Shown here: in pieces, positions 43,032 through 51,663 of the stretch
Layout: each line of letters begins with the position of its first letter
How positions within the stretch are numbered: the stretch's first letter is position 1
Assembly (NCBI RefSeq): GCF_001456955.1
Contig: NZ_KQ758467.1
Span: 654,725-718,724, forward strand
Length of the DNA: 64,000 nt
Reading direction: 5' to 3'
DNA from: Microbacterium enclense
Lineage (GTDB): Bacteria; Actinomycetota; Actinomycetes; Actinomycetales; Microbacteriaceae
Position numbers and translations under genes: made by a program
The notes under the pieces: generated by a model
Seen by the model: only the letters and a program-made list of their open reading frames with translations
Database searches by the model: none
What the model was told of the DNA's origin: nothing

Positions 43032-43880
43032 TCAGCGCCCGAGCGTGTAGTCGACGATGACGGGGGAGTGATCGCTCCAGCGGGTGTCGTACGACGGTGC
43101 TCGATCGACGCGGTAGTCGGTGACGCGCTCCGCGAGGGCAGGGGTGACGACGTGGTAGTCGATGCGCCAGCCCGAGTCGTTGTCGAACGCCTTGCCGCGC
43201 ATCGACCACCACGTGTACGGACCCTCGACGTCGCCGGCGTGACGACGCCCCACGTCGACCCACCCGAGACCCGTGCCGGTGGAGCCGTCGACGCCCTCTA
43301 CCTGCTCGCCGGCGGAACCGAAGAAGCGATCGAAGTACGCGCGCTCGCGGGGCAGGAAGCCGGCGTTCTTGCGATTGCCGCGCCAGTTCTTGATGTCGAG
43401 CTCGCGGTGGCCCACGTTGAGGTCGCCCATGACCACCGCGAGCTCGGTCGTCGCGCCGAGCTCGGTGAGGCGTTGCTCCATGGCATCGAGAAAGAGCCAC
43501 TTCGCGTCTTGCTTGGGCGTATCGACCTCGCCGCTGTGCACGTAGGCGCTGATGACCGTGACGGTCTCACCGTCGATGTCGAAGTCGGTCTCGATCCAGC
43601 GGCCGGAGGCGTCGAGCGGCTCGGGACCGAGGTGGGTTCGCGTCTCGACACCGGGGAGGCGGCTGATGATCGCCACGCCCGCTCGGCCCTTCTGCAGCGA
43701 CTCGTCGTTGACGATCTGCCATCCCGGCAGCGCCTCGGCAAGTTGCTCTGCGGTGGCCCGCACCTCTTGCAGGGCGACGATGTCGGCCCCGGAGGACTCG
43801 AGCCACTCGCTCATTCCCTTGCGGACGGCGGCACGGATGCCATTGACGTTGACGGAGACGATACGCACGGAACGAGCCAC
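43032..43880 (-). CDS. xth: Exodeoxyribonuclease III
   Basis: A 282-residue AP endonuclease/3'-5' exonuclease of the ExoIII family. Motifs in order: NVNGIRAA, LQEVRAT (metal Glu), YVHSGEVDTPKQ, GDLNVGHRELD (Asp/Asn), WRIDYHVVTP and SDHSPVIVDY (catalytic His). It is somewhat longer than E. coli XthA in the region 175-215 (SAGEQVEGVDGSTGT). GTG start at 43880, no clear Shine-Dalgarno. Possibly acts together with the glycosylase at 39507-40370 in base-excision repair. Confidence 0.95.
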   Translation of the reverse strand: MARSVRIVSVNVNGIRAAVRKGMSEWLESSGADIVALQEVRATAEQLAEALPGWQIVNDESLQKGRAGVAIISRLPGVETRTHLGPEPLDASGRWIETDFDIDGETVTVISAYVHSGEVDTPKQDAKWLFLDAMEQRLTELGATTELAVVMGDLNVGHRELDIKNWRGNRKNAGFLPRERAYFDRFFGSAGEQVEGVDGSTGTGLGWVDVGRRHAGDVEGPYTWWSMRGKAFDNDSGWRIDYHVVTPALAERVTDYRVDRAPSYDTRWSDHSPVIVDYTLGR

Positions 43881-43981
43881 CCGACGAGCCTAACCGCGAC
43901 CTCCGACATCGCTCCCGGCGCGGCCGCCCCGTCGTGGCATCCCTGCACGCCATCCATGCAACGGGCGGGCCGGGGCGGAGG

Positions 43982-45181
43982 TCATTCCGGGATCAGCGAC
44001 GCGCGCCGCGGTGCCGGCACGTCGGCTTCGGCGCGGGCGAGCGTCTTCTCGGCGGCCGTGAGCCGCCGGCGTGCCCGCCAACGCCACGGCCAGCGCGCGA
44101 GGGCGAGTGCCTTCTCGGCCTCGCGCACGCCCACCTGCGCCGCGATCACCAGCGCCGCCTGCTCCATCGCACGGCGGTCTTCGGGGGAGCGCAACGGCAC
44201 GTCGTTGTCGCCGGCCGCGACGGCGATCCACGCGGCCGAGACCAGGATGACGATGCCGATGAAGCGGAACCACAGCAGGAACCCGATGAGCACCGTGAAC
44301 GTCGACAGCAGCGGATTGGTGGGGGTGTAGACGACGAGGAAGCCCGCTCCGACCTGCAGCAGCACCATGCCCGTGGCTCCGACGAGGGCACCGGGCCACG
44401 CGCGCCGCCACGACAGCGTCGTTCCCGTGAGGAAGCGGAACAGCGCGGCGAGGGCGACGGTGTTGATGCCGAAGGCGACGACGAGCGACACCGCCCGCGC
44501 CCCGAGGATCCACCCGGCCGTCTCGCGATCCCAGCCGATGAGGCTGAAGACGAGGTCGATCGCCCCGGTTGTCACGGTGCCCAGCAGAGCGCCGACCAGC
44601 AGCGAGACGCCGAAGAGCACCGACGCCAGGAAGTCGCGCGCCTTCAACATGACGTAGTTGCGCATGTCGAAGGGCAGCCCGAAGGTGTCGCGCACGGCGC
44701 GGCGGGTGAAGGTGACGAACCCGATGGCCGTCCAGATGACGACGACGACGGCGACGCTTCCGGTGATGGTGAGCAGGCTGCCGCTCTGCTGCGTCGCCTC
44801 CTCGACCTGTTCGGGTTTGACGAGACCGTTCTCGCTGATCAGGCCCGGGATGTAGCTGTTGACGATGCGGATGAGCCCCTCGACCGCCATGCGGCTCCCG
44901 CCGAGCCAGAGACCGACCGCCGCGAAGGCCAGGTACAGCGCCGAGAACACGGCGAACAGCGCCTGATAACTCATCCCCGCCGCCAGCAGGAAGCCGTTGT
45001 GCTGCAGGAAGTGGCGCCACACCCGGATCGGAAACCACTGCGCGATCCTCGCCGCACGGGCGATGGGCTGATCGAGGCGGTCGCGAACGGCGGACTGGGC
45101 CGCCTCGAACCGGGCGCGCAGCGGAGCCTCGTCGTCGCGGACCGCGGGCAGCGGGCGCGCGTCGTGGCTGGTCTCGGTCAC
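43982..45181 (-). CDS. YihY/BrkB-family membrane protein
   Basis: A 399-residue inner-membrane protein of the YihY (UPF0761) family, once misnamed ribonuclease BN. About six hydrophobic segments lie between residues 60 and 335, with the typical GMSYQALFAVFSALYLAF near the first and LLWFRFIGIVILVSAAW near the last. Charged N- and C-terminal tails are cytoplasmic. The molecular function is not established. GTG at 45181 without clear Shine-Dalgarno, possibly leaderless. Confidence 0.88.
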   Translation of the reverse strand: MTETSHDARPLPAVRDDEAPLRARFEAAQSAVRDRLDQPIARAARIAQWFPIRVWRHFLQHNGFLLAAGMSYQALFAVFSALYLAFAAVGLWLGGSRMAVEGLIRIVNSYIPGLISENGLVKPEQVEEATQQSGSLLTITGSVAVVVVIWTAIGFVTFTRRAVRDTFGLPFDMRNYVMLKARDFLASVLFGVSLLVGALLGTVTTGAIDLVFSLIGWDRETAGWILGARAVSLVVAFGINTVALAALFRFLTGTTLSWRRAWPGALVGATGMVLLQVGAGFLVVYTPTNPLLSTFTVLIGFLLWFRFIGIVILVSAAWIAVAAGDNDVPLRSPEDRRAMEQAALVIAAQVGVREAEKALALARWPWRWRARRRLTAAEKTLARAEADVPAPRRASLIPE

Positions 45182-45323
45182 CCGTCGAGCCTACTGAGTG
45201 GATGCCGCGCCGCTCGGCGCCTCTGCACAGCTCCGGCGGCGCTGGCATCAACGCCGAACGGCGGGGCACCGACCCTGCGACGAGCTCAGGGACAGGCGCA
45301 CCCGCCGTTCGAGAGGGGAGGGG

Positions 45324-46109
45324 TCAGCGACCGCCGCGCAGCACGGCCTGCTTGACCTCGGCGATGGCCTTGGTGACCTCGATGCCGCGGGGGCACGCCT
45401 CGGTGCAGTTGAACGTCGTGCGGCAGCGCCACACACCCTCTTTGTCGTTGAGGATGTCGAGGCGCACGTCTCCGGCGTCGTCGCGCGAGTCGAAGATGAA
45501 GCGGTGCGCGTTGACGATCGCGGCGGGGCCGAAGTACTGCCCGTCGGTCCAGAAGACGGGGCACGACGAGGTGCACGCGGCGCACAGGATGCACTTGGTG
45601 GTGTCGTCGAAGACCTCGCGGTCGACGATCGACTGCACGCGCTCCTTGCCCGGCTCGGGCTTCGAGTTCGAGATGAGGAAGGGCTGCACCTCGCGGTAGG
45701 AGGCGAAGAACGGCTCCATGTCGACGATGAGGTCCTTCTCGAGCGGCAGACCCTTGATCGCCTCGACGTAGATCGGCTGCGAGATGTCGAGGTCTTTGAT
45801 CAGCGTCTTGCAGGCCAGGCGGTTGCGGCCGTTGATGCGCATGGCATCCGATCCGCAGATGCCGTGGGCGCAAGAGCGGCGGAACGACAGCGAGCCGTCG
45901 ACCTCCCACTTGATCTTGTGCAGCGCGTCGAGCACGCGGTCGGTGGAATACAGCTCCACGTCGTAGTCGACCCAGCGCGGCTCATCGTCGACCTCGGGGT
46001 CGAAGCGGCGGATGTTGAAGGTCACCAGGAACGACTGGATGCCGGTGTCTTCGGGGGTCTGCTCGACCTCGTCGGAGACGTCGACGTTCTCGAGAACGGT
46101 GGATGCCAT
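45324..46109 (-). CDS. sdhB: Succinate dehydrogenase, iron-sulfur subunit
   Basis: A 261-residue iron-sulfur protein of complex II. The N-terminal plant-type [2Fe-2S] site is RRSCAHGICGSD plus a later Cys (RLACKTL); the C-terminal ferredoxin-like sites are CILCAACTSSCPVFW, a Cys in FNCTEACPRG and CRTTFNC, for the [4Fe-4S] and [3Fe-4S] clusters. It passes electrons from SdhA to quinone. ATG at 46109, one base after the sdhA stop; last gene of sdhCDAB. Confidence 0.97.
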   Translation of the reverse strand: MASTVLENVDVSDEVEQTPEDTGIQSFLVTFNIRRFDPEVDDEPRWVDYDVELYSTDRVLDALHKIKWEVDGSLSFRRSCAHGICGSDAMRINGRNRLACKTLIKDLDISQPIYVEAIKGLPLEKDLIVDMEPFFASYREVQPFLISNSKPEPGKERVQSIVDREVFDDTTKCILCAACTSSCPVFWTDGQYFGPAAIVNAHRFIFDSRDDAGDVRLDILNDKEGVWRCRTTFNCTEACPRGIEVTKAIAEVKQAVLRGGR

Positions 46110-46110
46110 C

Positions 46111-47940
46111 TCAGTACTTCCTCTCCAGCGGCGGGTAACGCAGTTCGCCCGCCTCGTTCTTGGTGAACACCACGGGCTTCCAGCCGAGCTCGATGTGATC
46201 GGCCGGGTGCGACGAGTGGGGGTCTCCCGACAGGTACGCCATGGTGTGCTGCATGTACTTCTCGTCGTCGCGCGTGGGGAAGTCGTCGCGCATGTGACCG
46301 CCGCGGCTCTCCTCGCGGTTCTGGGCCGAGTAGACGACCACCTCGGCGAGGTCGAGCAGGAAGCCCAGTTCGACGGCCTCGAGCAGGTCGGTGTTGAAGC
46401 GCTTGCCCTTGTCGTCGACGTGGATGTTCTTGTAGCGCTCGCGCAGGTCGGCGATCACGTCCATGACGTGGGCGAGGGACTCGTGGGTGCGGAACACCTG
46501 CGCGCCCTTGTCCATCTCGTCCTGCAGCGTCTTGCGCAGCACGGCGATGCGCTCGGTGCCGCTGTTGTTGCGCAGGCCCTCGATGAGACCGCGCACCTCG
46601 GCGGCGGGGTCTTCGGGCAACGGCACGAAGTCGGCGGTCTTGACGTACTCGACGGCGTTACGGCCGGCGCGCTTGCCGAACACGTTGATGTCGAGCAGCG
46701 AGTTGGTGCCCAGGCGGTTGGAGCCGTGCACCGAGACGCACGCGCACTCACCGGCGGCGTAGAGGCCCGGCACGACGGTGTCGTTGTCGGCGAGCACCTC
46801 GGCCTTGATGTTGGTGGGGATGCCGCCCATCGCGTAGTGCGCGGTCGGCATGACCGGCACCGGCTCGACGACCGGGTCGACACCGAGGTAGGTGCGGGCG
46901 AACTCGGTGATGTCGGGGAGCTTGGTCTCGAGCACCTCGGCGCCCAGGTGCGTGCAGTCCAGCAGCACGTAGTCGCGGTGCGGGCCGGCACCGCGGCCCT
47001 CGGCCACCTCTTGAACCATGCAGCGGGCGACGATGTCGCGGGGCGCGAGGTCTTTGATGGTGGGGGCGTAGCGCTCCATGAAGCGCTCACCGCTGGCGTT
47101 GCGGAGGATCGCGCCCTCACCGCGCGCACCTTCCGTGAGCAGGATGCCGAGACCGGCGAGGCCGGTCGGGTGGAACTGGAAGAACTCCATGTCCTCCAGC
47201 GGCAGGCCCTTGCGCCACACGATGCCGACGCCGTCACCGGTGAGTGTGTGGGCGTTGGAGGTGGTCTTGAAGATCTTGCCGAAGCCGCCGGTCGCGAAGA
47301 CGACGGCCTTCGACTGGAACACGTGCAGCTCGCCGGTCGCGAGGTCGTAGGCGACGACACCGGCGACCTGGGTCTTGCCCGCGGCATCCTTCACCGTGAT
47401 GAGGTCGAGCACGTAGAACTCGTTGAAGAAGTTGATGCCGAGCTTGACGCAGTTCTGGAAGAGCGTCTGCAGGATCATGTGACCGGTGCGGTCGGCGGCG
47501 TAGCACGCGCGGCGCACGGGGGTCTTGCCGTGATCGGCGGTGTGGCCGCCGAAGCGGCGCTGGTCGATCTTGCCCTCGGGGGTGCGGTTGAACGGCAGAC
47601 CCATGTTCTCGAGGTCGATGACGGCGTCGATCGCTTCTTTGGCGAGGATCTCCGCGGCATCCTGGTCGACGAGGTAGTCGCCGCCCTTGATGGTGTCGAA
47701 GGTGTGCCACTCCCACGAGTCCTCTTCGACGTTGGCGAGCGCCGCGGCCATGCCGCCCTGCGCCGCACCGGTGTGCGAGCGGGTCGGGTAGAGCTTCGAG
47801 ATGACGGCGGTCTTCGCGCCGGGACCGGCCTCGATGGCCGCGCGCATTCCCGCGCCGCCGGCGCCGACGATCACGACGTCGAACTGGTGGTAGTGGACGC
47901 CGTCCTTGACGACGGAGTCCGAAGAAGTCTGAGTGCTCAC
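46111..47940 (-). CDS. sdhA: Succinate dehydrogenase, flavoprotein subunit
   Basis: A 609-residue FAD-linked subunit that oxidises succinate. Motifs: [13 protein letters not shown] (FAD), the covalent-FAD His in [11 protein letters not shown], and active-site segments [31 protein letters not shown] start at the GTG at 47940 (VSTQTS), with AGAGG upstream, giving the family length; an in-frame GTG at 47982 would add 14 residues. 46 bp after sdhD, 1 bp before sdhB. Confidence 0.97.
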   Translation of the reverse strand: MSTQTSSDSVVKDGVHYHQFDVVIVGAGGAGMRAAIEAGPGAKTAVISKLYPTRSHTGAAQGGMAAALANVEEDSWEWHTFDTIKGGDYLVDQDAAEILAKEAIDAVIDLENMGLPFNRTPEGKIDQRRFGGHTADHGKTPVRRACYAADRTGHMILQTLFQNCVKLGINFFNEFYVLDLITVKDAAGKTQVAGVVAYDLATGELHVFQSKAVVFATGGFGKIFKTTSNAHTLTGDGVGIVWRKGLPLEDMEFFQFHPTGLAGLGILLTEGARGEGAILRNASGERFMERYAPTIKDLAPRDIVARCMVQEVAEGRGAGPHRDYVLLDCTHLGAEVLETKLPDITEFARTYLGVDPVVEPVPVMPTAHYAMGGIPTNIKAEVLADNDTVVPGLYAAGECACVSVHGSNRLGTNSLLDINVFGKRAGRNAVEYVKTADFVPLPEDPAAEVRGLIEGLRNNSGTERIAVLRKTLQDEMDKGAQVFRTHESLAHVMDVIADLRERYKNIHVDDKGKRFNTDLLEAVELGFLLDLAEVVVYSAQNREESRGGHMRDDFPTRDDEKYMQHTMAYLSGDPHSSHPADHIELGWKPVVFTKNEAGELRYPPLERKY

Positions 47941-47986
47941 GTGTGCGATACCTCTGCTGTCAGGGGAAAGAAGGGATGCCACAGGC

Positions 47987-48445
47987 TCACGCCGCCTGGC
48001 ACACGTCCCACAGGGAGCTGCTCTCGGTGACGCCGAGGCAGGGGTCGAAGGTGAAGACGACGAGGGTGCCGAGGAGGATCAGGAATCCGGCGGACACCCA
48101 CAGCGAGCCGACGAGGATCTTGCGGATCTTCGCGTTCGTGACGTAGTCGTTCACGATCGTGCGCATGCCGTTCGCGCCGTGGATGAGCGCCAGCCACAGC
48201 ATCAGCACGTCCCACCACTGCCAGAAGGGCGAGGCGAGCTTGCCGGCGACGAACGCGAAGTCGATCTGGTGGATGCCGTCGCCCGTCATGAGGTTGACGA
48301 ACAGGTGGCCGAAGATGAGGACGATCAGCAGCACGCCGGAGGCGCGCATGTAGATCCAGCCCCACTTCTCGAGGTTGGAGCCCTTCTTGCGGACGCTCGG
48401 CGTGCGCGGGGCGGGGATCGTGGCGGCTTCTTGGGCGACGGACAT
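47987..48445 (-). CDS. sdhD: Succinate dehydrogenase, hydrophobic membrane anchor
   Basis: A 152-residue membrane anchor with three transmembrane segments (about 32-55, 75-95, 110-135) and a haem-type His pattern in LIFGHLF and [13 protein letters not shown] at 48445 overlaps the sdhC stop as TGATG. Identification depends partly on the sdh operon context because anchors are poorly conserved. Confidence 0.94.
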   Translation of the reverse strand: MSVAQEAATIPAPRTPSVRKKGSNLEKWGWIYMRASGVLLIVLIFGHLFVNLMTGDGIHQIDFAFVAGKLASPFWQWWDVLMLWLALIHGANGMRTIVNDYVTNAKIRKILVGSLWVSAGFLILLGTLVVFTFDPCLGVTESSSLWDVCQAA

Positions 48446-48879
48446 CAGTGGCTCCCGGTGACGGCGCTGAAGACGTTGATCAGGTGGCGGGGGGTAAATC
48501 CGAGCATCGTGACGACCCAGAGGCCCAGCACGCCCCACCAGAGCTGGCGCTGGTGACGCGTGGCCCACGGCCAGAAGTCGACCAGGATGATGCGCAGGCC
48601 GTTGAACGCGTGGTACGCGATCGCGCCGACGAGCGCCACCTCGCCGAGCCCCATGACGGGGTTCTTGTAGGTGCCGATGACCGCGTCGTACGCCTCGGGC
48701 GAGACGCGGATCAGGGCCGTGTCGAGGATGTGCACGAGGAGGAAGAAGAAGATGGCGACGCCGGTGATGCGGTGCAGGACCCAGGACCACATGCCCTCGC
48801 GGCCGCGGTAGAGAGTGCCGCGGGGCCTCTTCGATGTGGTCTCTTTCACCGACGGCGTGGCACGTGCTGGTGCTGACAC
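48445..48879 (-). CDS. sdhC: Succinate dehydrogenase, cytochrome b556 subunit
   Basis: A 144-residue cytochrome b subunit. The segment SWVLHRITGVAIFFFLLVHILD holds the quinone-site Ser/Arg and the haem His of the SdhC family (HRITG; LVH), and AYHAFNGLR marks the second His. Three hydrophobic segments. GTG start at 48879 follows GGGAGG at ideal spacing, so I prefer it to an upstream in-frame start at 48936. First gene of the sdhCDAB operon. Confidence 0.94.
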   Translation of the reverse strand: MSAPARATPSVKETTSKRPRGTLYRGREGMWSWVLHRITGVAIFFFLLVHILDTALIRVSPEAYDAVIGTYKNPVMGLGEVALVGAIAYHAFNGLRIILVDFWPWATRHQRQLWWGVLGLWVVTMLGFTPRHLINVFSAVTGSH

Positions 48880-48999
48880 GGTCGTCCTCCCTGATCGAAC
48901 ACGGTGTTGGGGACCCGCACGGGTCCCGAGCGTCACACGGGCGCCACTGAATACTACGTCCGGGCTATGAACGGCGGGGATTAGGGCGGCCTAAGACTC

Positions 49000-49013
49000 T
49001 CTCGATATCGAGA
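49000..49013. promoter_or_regulatory. Perfect palindrome between sdhC and manC
   Basis: TCTCGATATCGAGA is a perfect 14-bp palindrome with an AT-rich flank (ATATTCC) in the 214-bp divergent region, about 120 bp from the sdhC start and 80 bp from manC. The shape is that of MarR-type operators. No MarR-type gene lies in this window. Confidence 0.5.
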
Positions 49014-49093
49014 TATTCCGGAGGCCGTTTCACCCGGTCCGCCGGCGCGCGACGATCCGGGTGCTCCGGGTGCGGACCGCTAGGGTCGGAGCC

Positions 49094-50212
49094 ATGGCAG
49101 ACCTCGCTATCGACGACTTCTACGCCGTGATCCCCGCCGGGGGGATCGGCAGCCGCCTCTGGCCGCTCTCGCGGGCGGACGCCCCGAAATTCCTCCACGA
49201 CCTCACCGGCTCGGGTCAGACCCTGCTGCGCGACACGTGGGACCGACTGTCCCCGCTCTCGGGCGAGGGCCGCATCGCCGTCGTCACGGGTCGCGCCCAC
49301 CGCGCCGCCGTCGAGCGCGAGCTCCCGGGGGTTCCCGATCACAACGTGTTCCTCGAGTCGGAGCCGCGAGACTCGTCGGCGGCCATCGGTCTCGCCGCGG
49401 CGATCCTGGTGCGCCGCGAGCCCGACGTGATCATCGGCTCCTTCGCGGCCGACCACGTCATCCGTCAGACCCGGCAGTTCGAGTTCGCCGTGCGTCAGGC
49501 GGTCGCAGTGGCCCGAGAGGGGTACATCTGCACCATCGGCATCCAGCCCGCCGAGGCGTCGGTCGGCTTCGGGTACATCAAGAAGGCCGACGAGCTCATC
49601 GTCGACGGAGCGCCCGAGGCGTACACGGTCGAGCGCTTCGTCGAGAAGCCCGATCTCGAGACCGCCAAGCAGTACTTCGCCGACCGCGACTACCTGTGGA
49701 ACGCCGGCATGTTCATCACCCGTGCCGACGTGCTCCTGGCGGAACTCGCCGTCAACGAGCCCGAGCTGCACGCGGGCCTTCTCGAGCTGGCCGAGGCGTG
49801 GGACGACCGCGACCGCCGCGGCCCCGCGGTCGACCGCATCTGGCCGGGCCTCAAGAAGATCGCCATCGACTACTCGGTCGCCGAGCCCGCGGCGGAGAAG
49901 GGGCGTCTCGCCGTCATCCCCGGCCACTTCGACTGGGACGACGTGGGCGACTTCGCCAGCCTGTCGAAGCTGAACTCCGGCGGCGGCCGCAACGAGCTCG
50001 CCATCCTCGGCGAGGACGCCCGCGTGCTCTCCGACGCGTCCAGCGGCATCGTCGTCTCGCAGACCAAGCGCGTCATCAGCCTCATCGGCGTGCGCGACAT
50101 CGTCGTGGTCGACACCCCCGACGCCCTCCTGGTCACCACGACCGAGAACGCCCAGCGCGTCAAGGGCGTCGTCGACGCGTTGAAGCTGACCGGTCGCGGC
50201 GACGTGCTCTGA
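49094..50212 (+). CDS. manC: Mannose-1-phosphate guanylyltransferase
   Basis: A 372-residue nucleotidyltransferase that makes GDP-mannose from mannose 1-phosphate and GTP. The N-terminal signature VIPAGGIGSRLWPLSR and the FVEKPD segment are diagnostic; GSFAADHVI carries the metal Asp. No C-terminal phosphomannose isomerase domain is present, as usual in Actinobacteria. ATG at 49094 after GGAG. GDP-mannose feeds phosphatidylinositol mannosides and other glycans. Closed by a perfect 13-bp hairpin. Confidence 0.95.
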   Translation: MADLAIDDFYAVIPAGGIGSRLWPLSRADAPKFLHDLTGSGQTLLRDTWDRLSPLSGEGRIAVVTGRAHRAAVERELPGVPDHNVFLESEPRDSSAAIGLAAAILVRREPDVIIGSFAADHVIRQTRQFEFAVRQAVAVAREGYICTIGIQPAEASVGFGYIKKADELIVDGAPEAYTVERFVEKPDLETAKQYFADRDYLWNAGMFITRADVLLAELAVNEPELHAGLLELAEAWDDRDRRGPAVDRIWPGLKKIAIDYSVAEPAAEKGRLAVIPGHFDWDDVGDFASLSKLNSGGGRNELAILGEDARVLSDASSGIVVSQTKRVISLIGVRDIVVVDTPDALLVTTTENAQRVKGVVDALKLTGRGDVL

Positions 50213-50213
50213 C

Positions 50214-50242
50214 ACCGGATGCCGCAGACTGCGGCATCCGGT
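50214..50242 (+). terminator. Terminator after manC
   Basis: Perfect 13-bp stem ACCGGATGCCGCA and its complement with a 3-nt loop (GAC), starting 2 bp after the stop codon and followed by TCCTTCTG. The stem again contains GGATGCC. Confidence 0.92.
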
Positions 50243-50407
50243 TCCTTCTGATGACGCATCGTGTGGCGTCCGGATGACGCGAGATTGCGTCTTTGTAACC
50301 ATTGGCGCGCACCGCGGCTCCCGGCGCGCAAGCACGGCGACACAGTAGGTAACGTGACGGGATCGTCCCCCGAACCCGTTGGGGGCATCCGTCTTGGAGG
50401 ACCATTC

Positions 50408-51511
50408 GTGAAGACCACGAAGAAGGCCGTCATCAGCGGCTTCGCCATGATCGGCGCCGCCGTGCTGCTCGCCGGTTGCGGTGCAGCGCCCGAGAGCGCC
50501 GGTGGCGCGTCGGCCGGCGCCGGCGCGAGCGACTACCTGCCCTGCATGGTGTCGGACGCCGGCGGCTTCGACGACAAGTCGTTTAACCAGCTCGGCAAAG
50601 AGGGTGTCGACGCGGCCGCGGCAGAGCTCGGCTCGAAGACCCCCATCGAGGTCCAGTCGCAGGCCGAGACCGACTACGCGTCCAACCTCCAGAACCTGGT
50701 CGACCAGGGCTGCAACACGATCGTCACCGTCGGATTCCTCCTCGCCCCCGCGGCGCTCGAGTCGGCCACGGCCAACCCCGACCTCGAGTACGTCTCGATC
50801 GACGACACCGTCGACAGCGACTTCGACGGGCAGACCGACGCCCCCAACATCAAGCCCATCATCTTCGACACCGCTCAGGCGGCCTACCTCGCCGGCTACC
50901 TCGCCGCGGGCACGTCGAAGACCGGCGTCGTCGGCACCTTCGGCGGCCTGAACATCCCGACCGTGAGCATCTTCATGGACGGCTTCGCGCAGGGCGTCGA
51001 GAAGTACAACACCGACAACGGCACGTCGGTGCGCCTCGTCGGGTGGGACCGCGCGGCGCAGGACGGCTCGTTCACCGGTGGCTTCGAGGCCAACGACACC
51101 GCGCGCCAGACCGCGCAGGCCCTCATCGACCAGAACGTCGACGTGCTGCTGCCCGTCGGTGGTCCGATCTACCAGTCGGCCGCGGTCGCCATCCGCGACG
51201 CCGGCCGCGAGATCGCGCTCGTCGGTGTCGACGCCGATGTCTACGAGACCGACGAGTCGGTCAAGGACCTGCTCCTGACGTCGATCCGCAAGGGCATCGA
51301 CGTCGGTACGAAGGACGCGATCGTCGCCGCCGGTAACGGCGAGTTCGACGCGGCTCCCTTCATCGGCACGCTCGAGAACGAGGGCGTGGGCCTGGCCCCG
51401 TACCACGACTGGTCCGACCGTGTGCCGGCCGAGCTGACCAGCAAGATCGACGAGCTCAAGGCGCAGATCGTCGACGGCTCCATCACCGTCGAGTCTTACC
51501 TCGCCGGCTGA
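50408..51511 (+). CDS. BMP-family nucleoside-binding lipoprotein
   Basis: A 367-residue solute-binding lipoprotein of the BMP/PnrA/Med family. The signal sequence ends in the lipobox LLAGC (Cys24); the mature part has the family start DAGGFDDKSFNQLGKEG and the later GVVGTFGG and GVDADVYET segments that line the nucleoside pocket. It should deliver nucleosides to the ABC transporter encoded next. GTG at 50408 after GGAGGA. A hairpin follows the gene, probably giving an excess of the binding protein over the membrane parts. Confidence 0.93.
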   Translation: MKTTKKAVISGFAMIGAAVLLAGCGAAPESAGGASAGAGASDYLPCMVSDAGGFDDKSFNQLGKEGVDAAAAELGSKTPIEVQSQAETDYASNLQNLVDQGCNTIVTVGFLLAPAALESATANPDLEYVSIDDTVDSDFDGQTDAPNIKPIIFDTAQAAYLAGYLAAGTSKTGVVGTFGGLNIPTVSIFMDGFAQGVEKYNTDNGTSVRLVGWDRAAQDGSFTGGFEANDTARQTAQALIDQNVDVLLPVGGPIYQSAAVAIRDAGREIALVGVDADVYETDESVKDLLLTSIRKGIDVGTKDAIVAAGNGEFDAAPFIGTLENEGVGLAPYHDWSDRVPAELTSKIDELKAQIVDGSITVESYLAG

Positions 51512-51528
51512 GAGCCCGCATCGCCTCG

Positions 51529-51556
51529 GGGGAGGCCGGCGCACGCCGGCCTCCCC
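51529..51556 (+). terminator. Hairpin between binding protein and ATPase genes
   Basis: 13-bp perfect inverted repeat GGGGAGGCCGGCG with only 2 nt between the arms, followed by TCCCTTTA. It lies 17 bp after the stop of the lipoprotein gene and 107 bp before the ATPase start: an intra-operon attenuator or a terminator with a new promoter behind it. Confidence 0.8.
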
Positions 51557-51663
51557 TCCCTTTATGGGCGGTGAACGACCGCCCGTGCCCGGGTCCGCTC
51601 ACGAGGCGGCCCTTCTCGTCGGACGCCTGCCGCGTCCGGCGTCGAGAACTTAGGATCGGGAAC

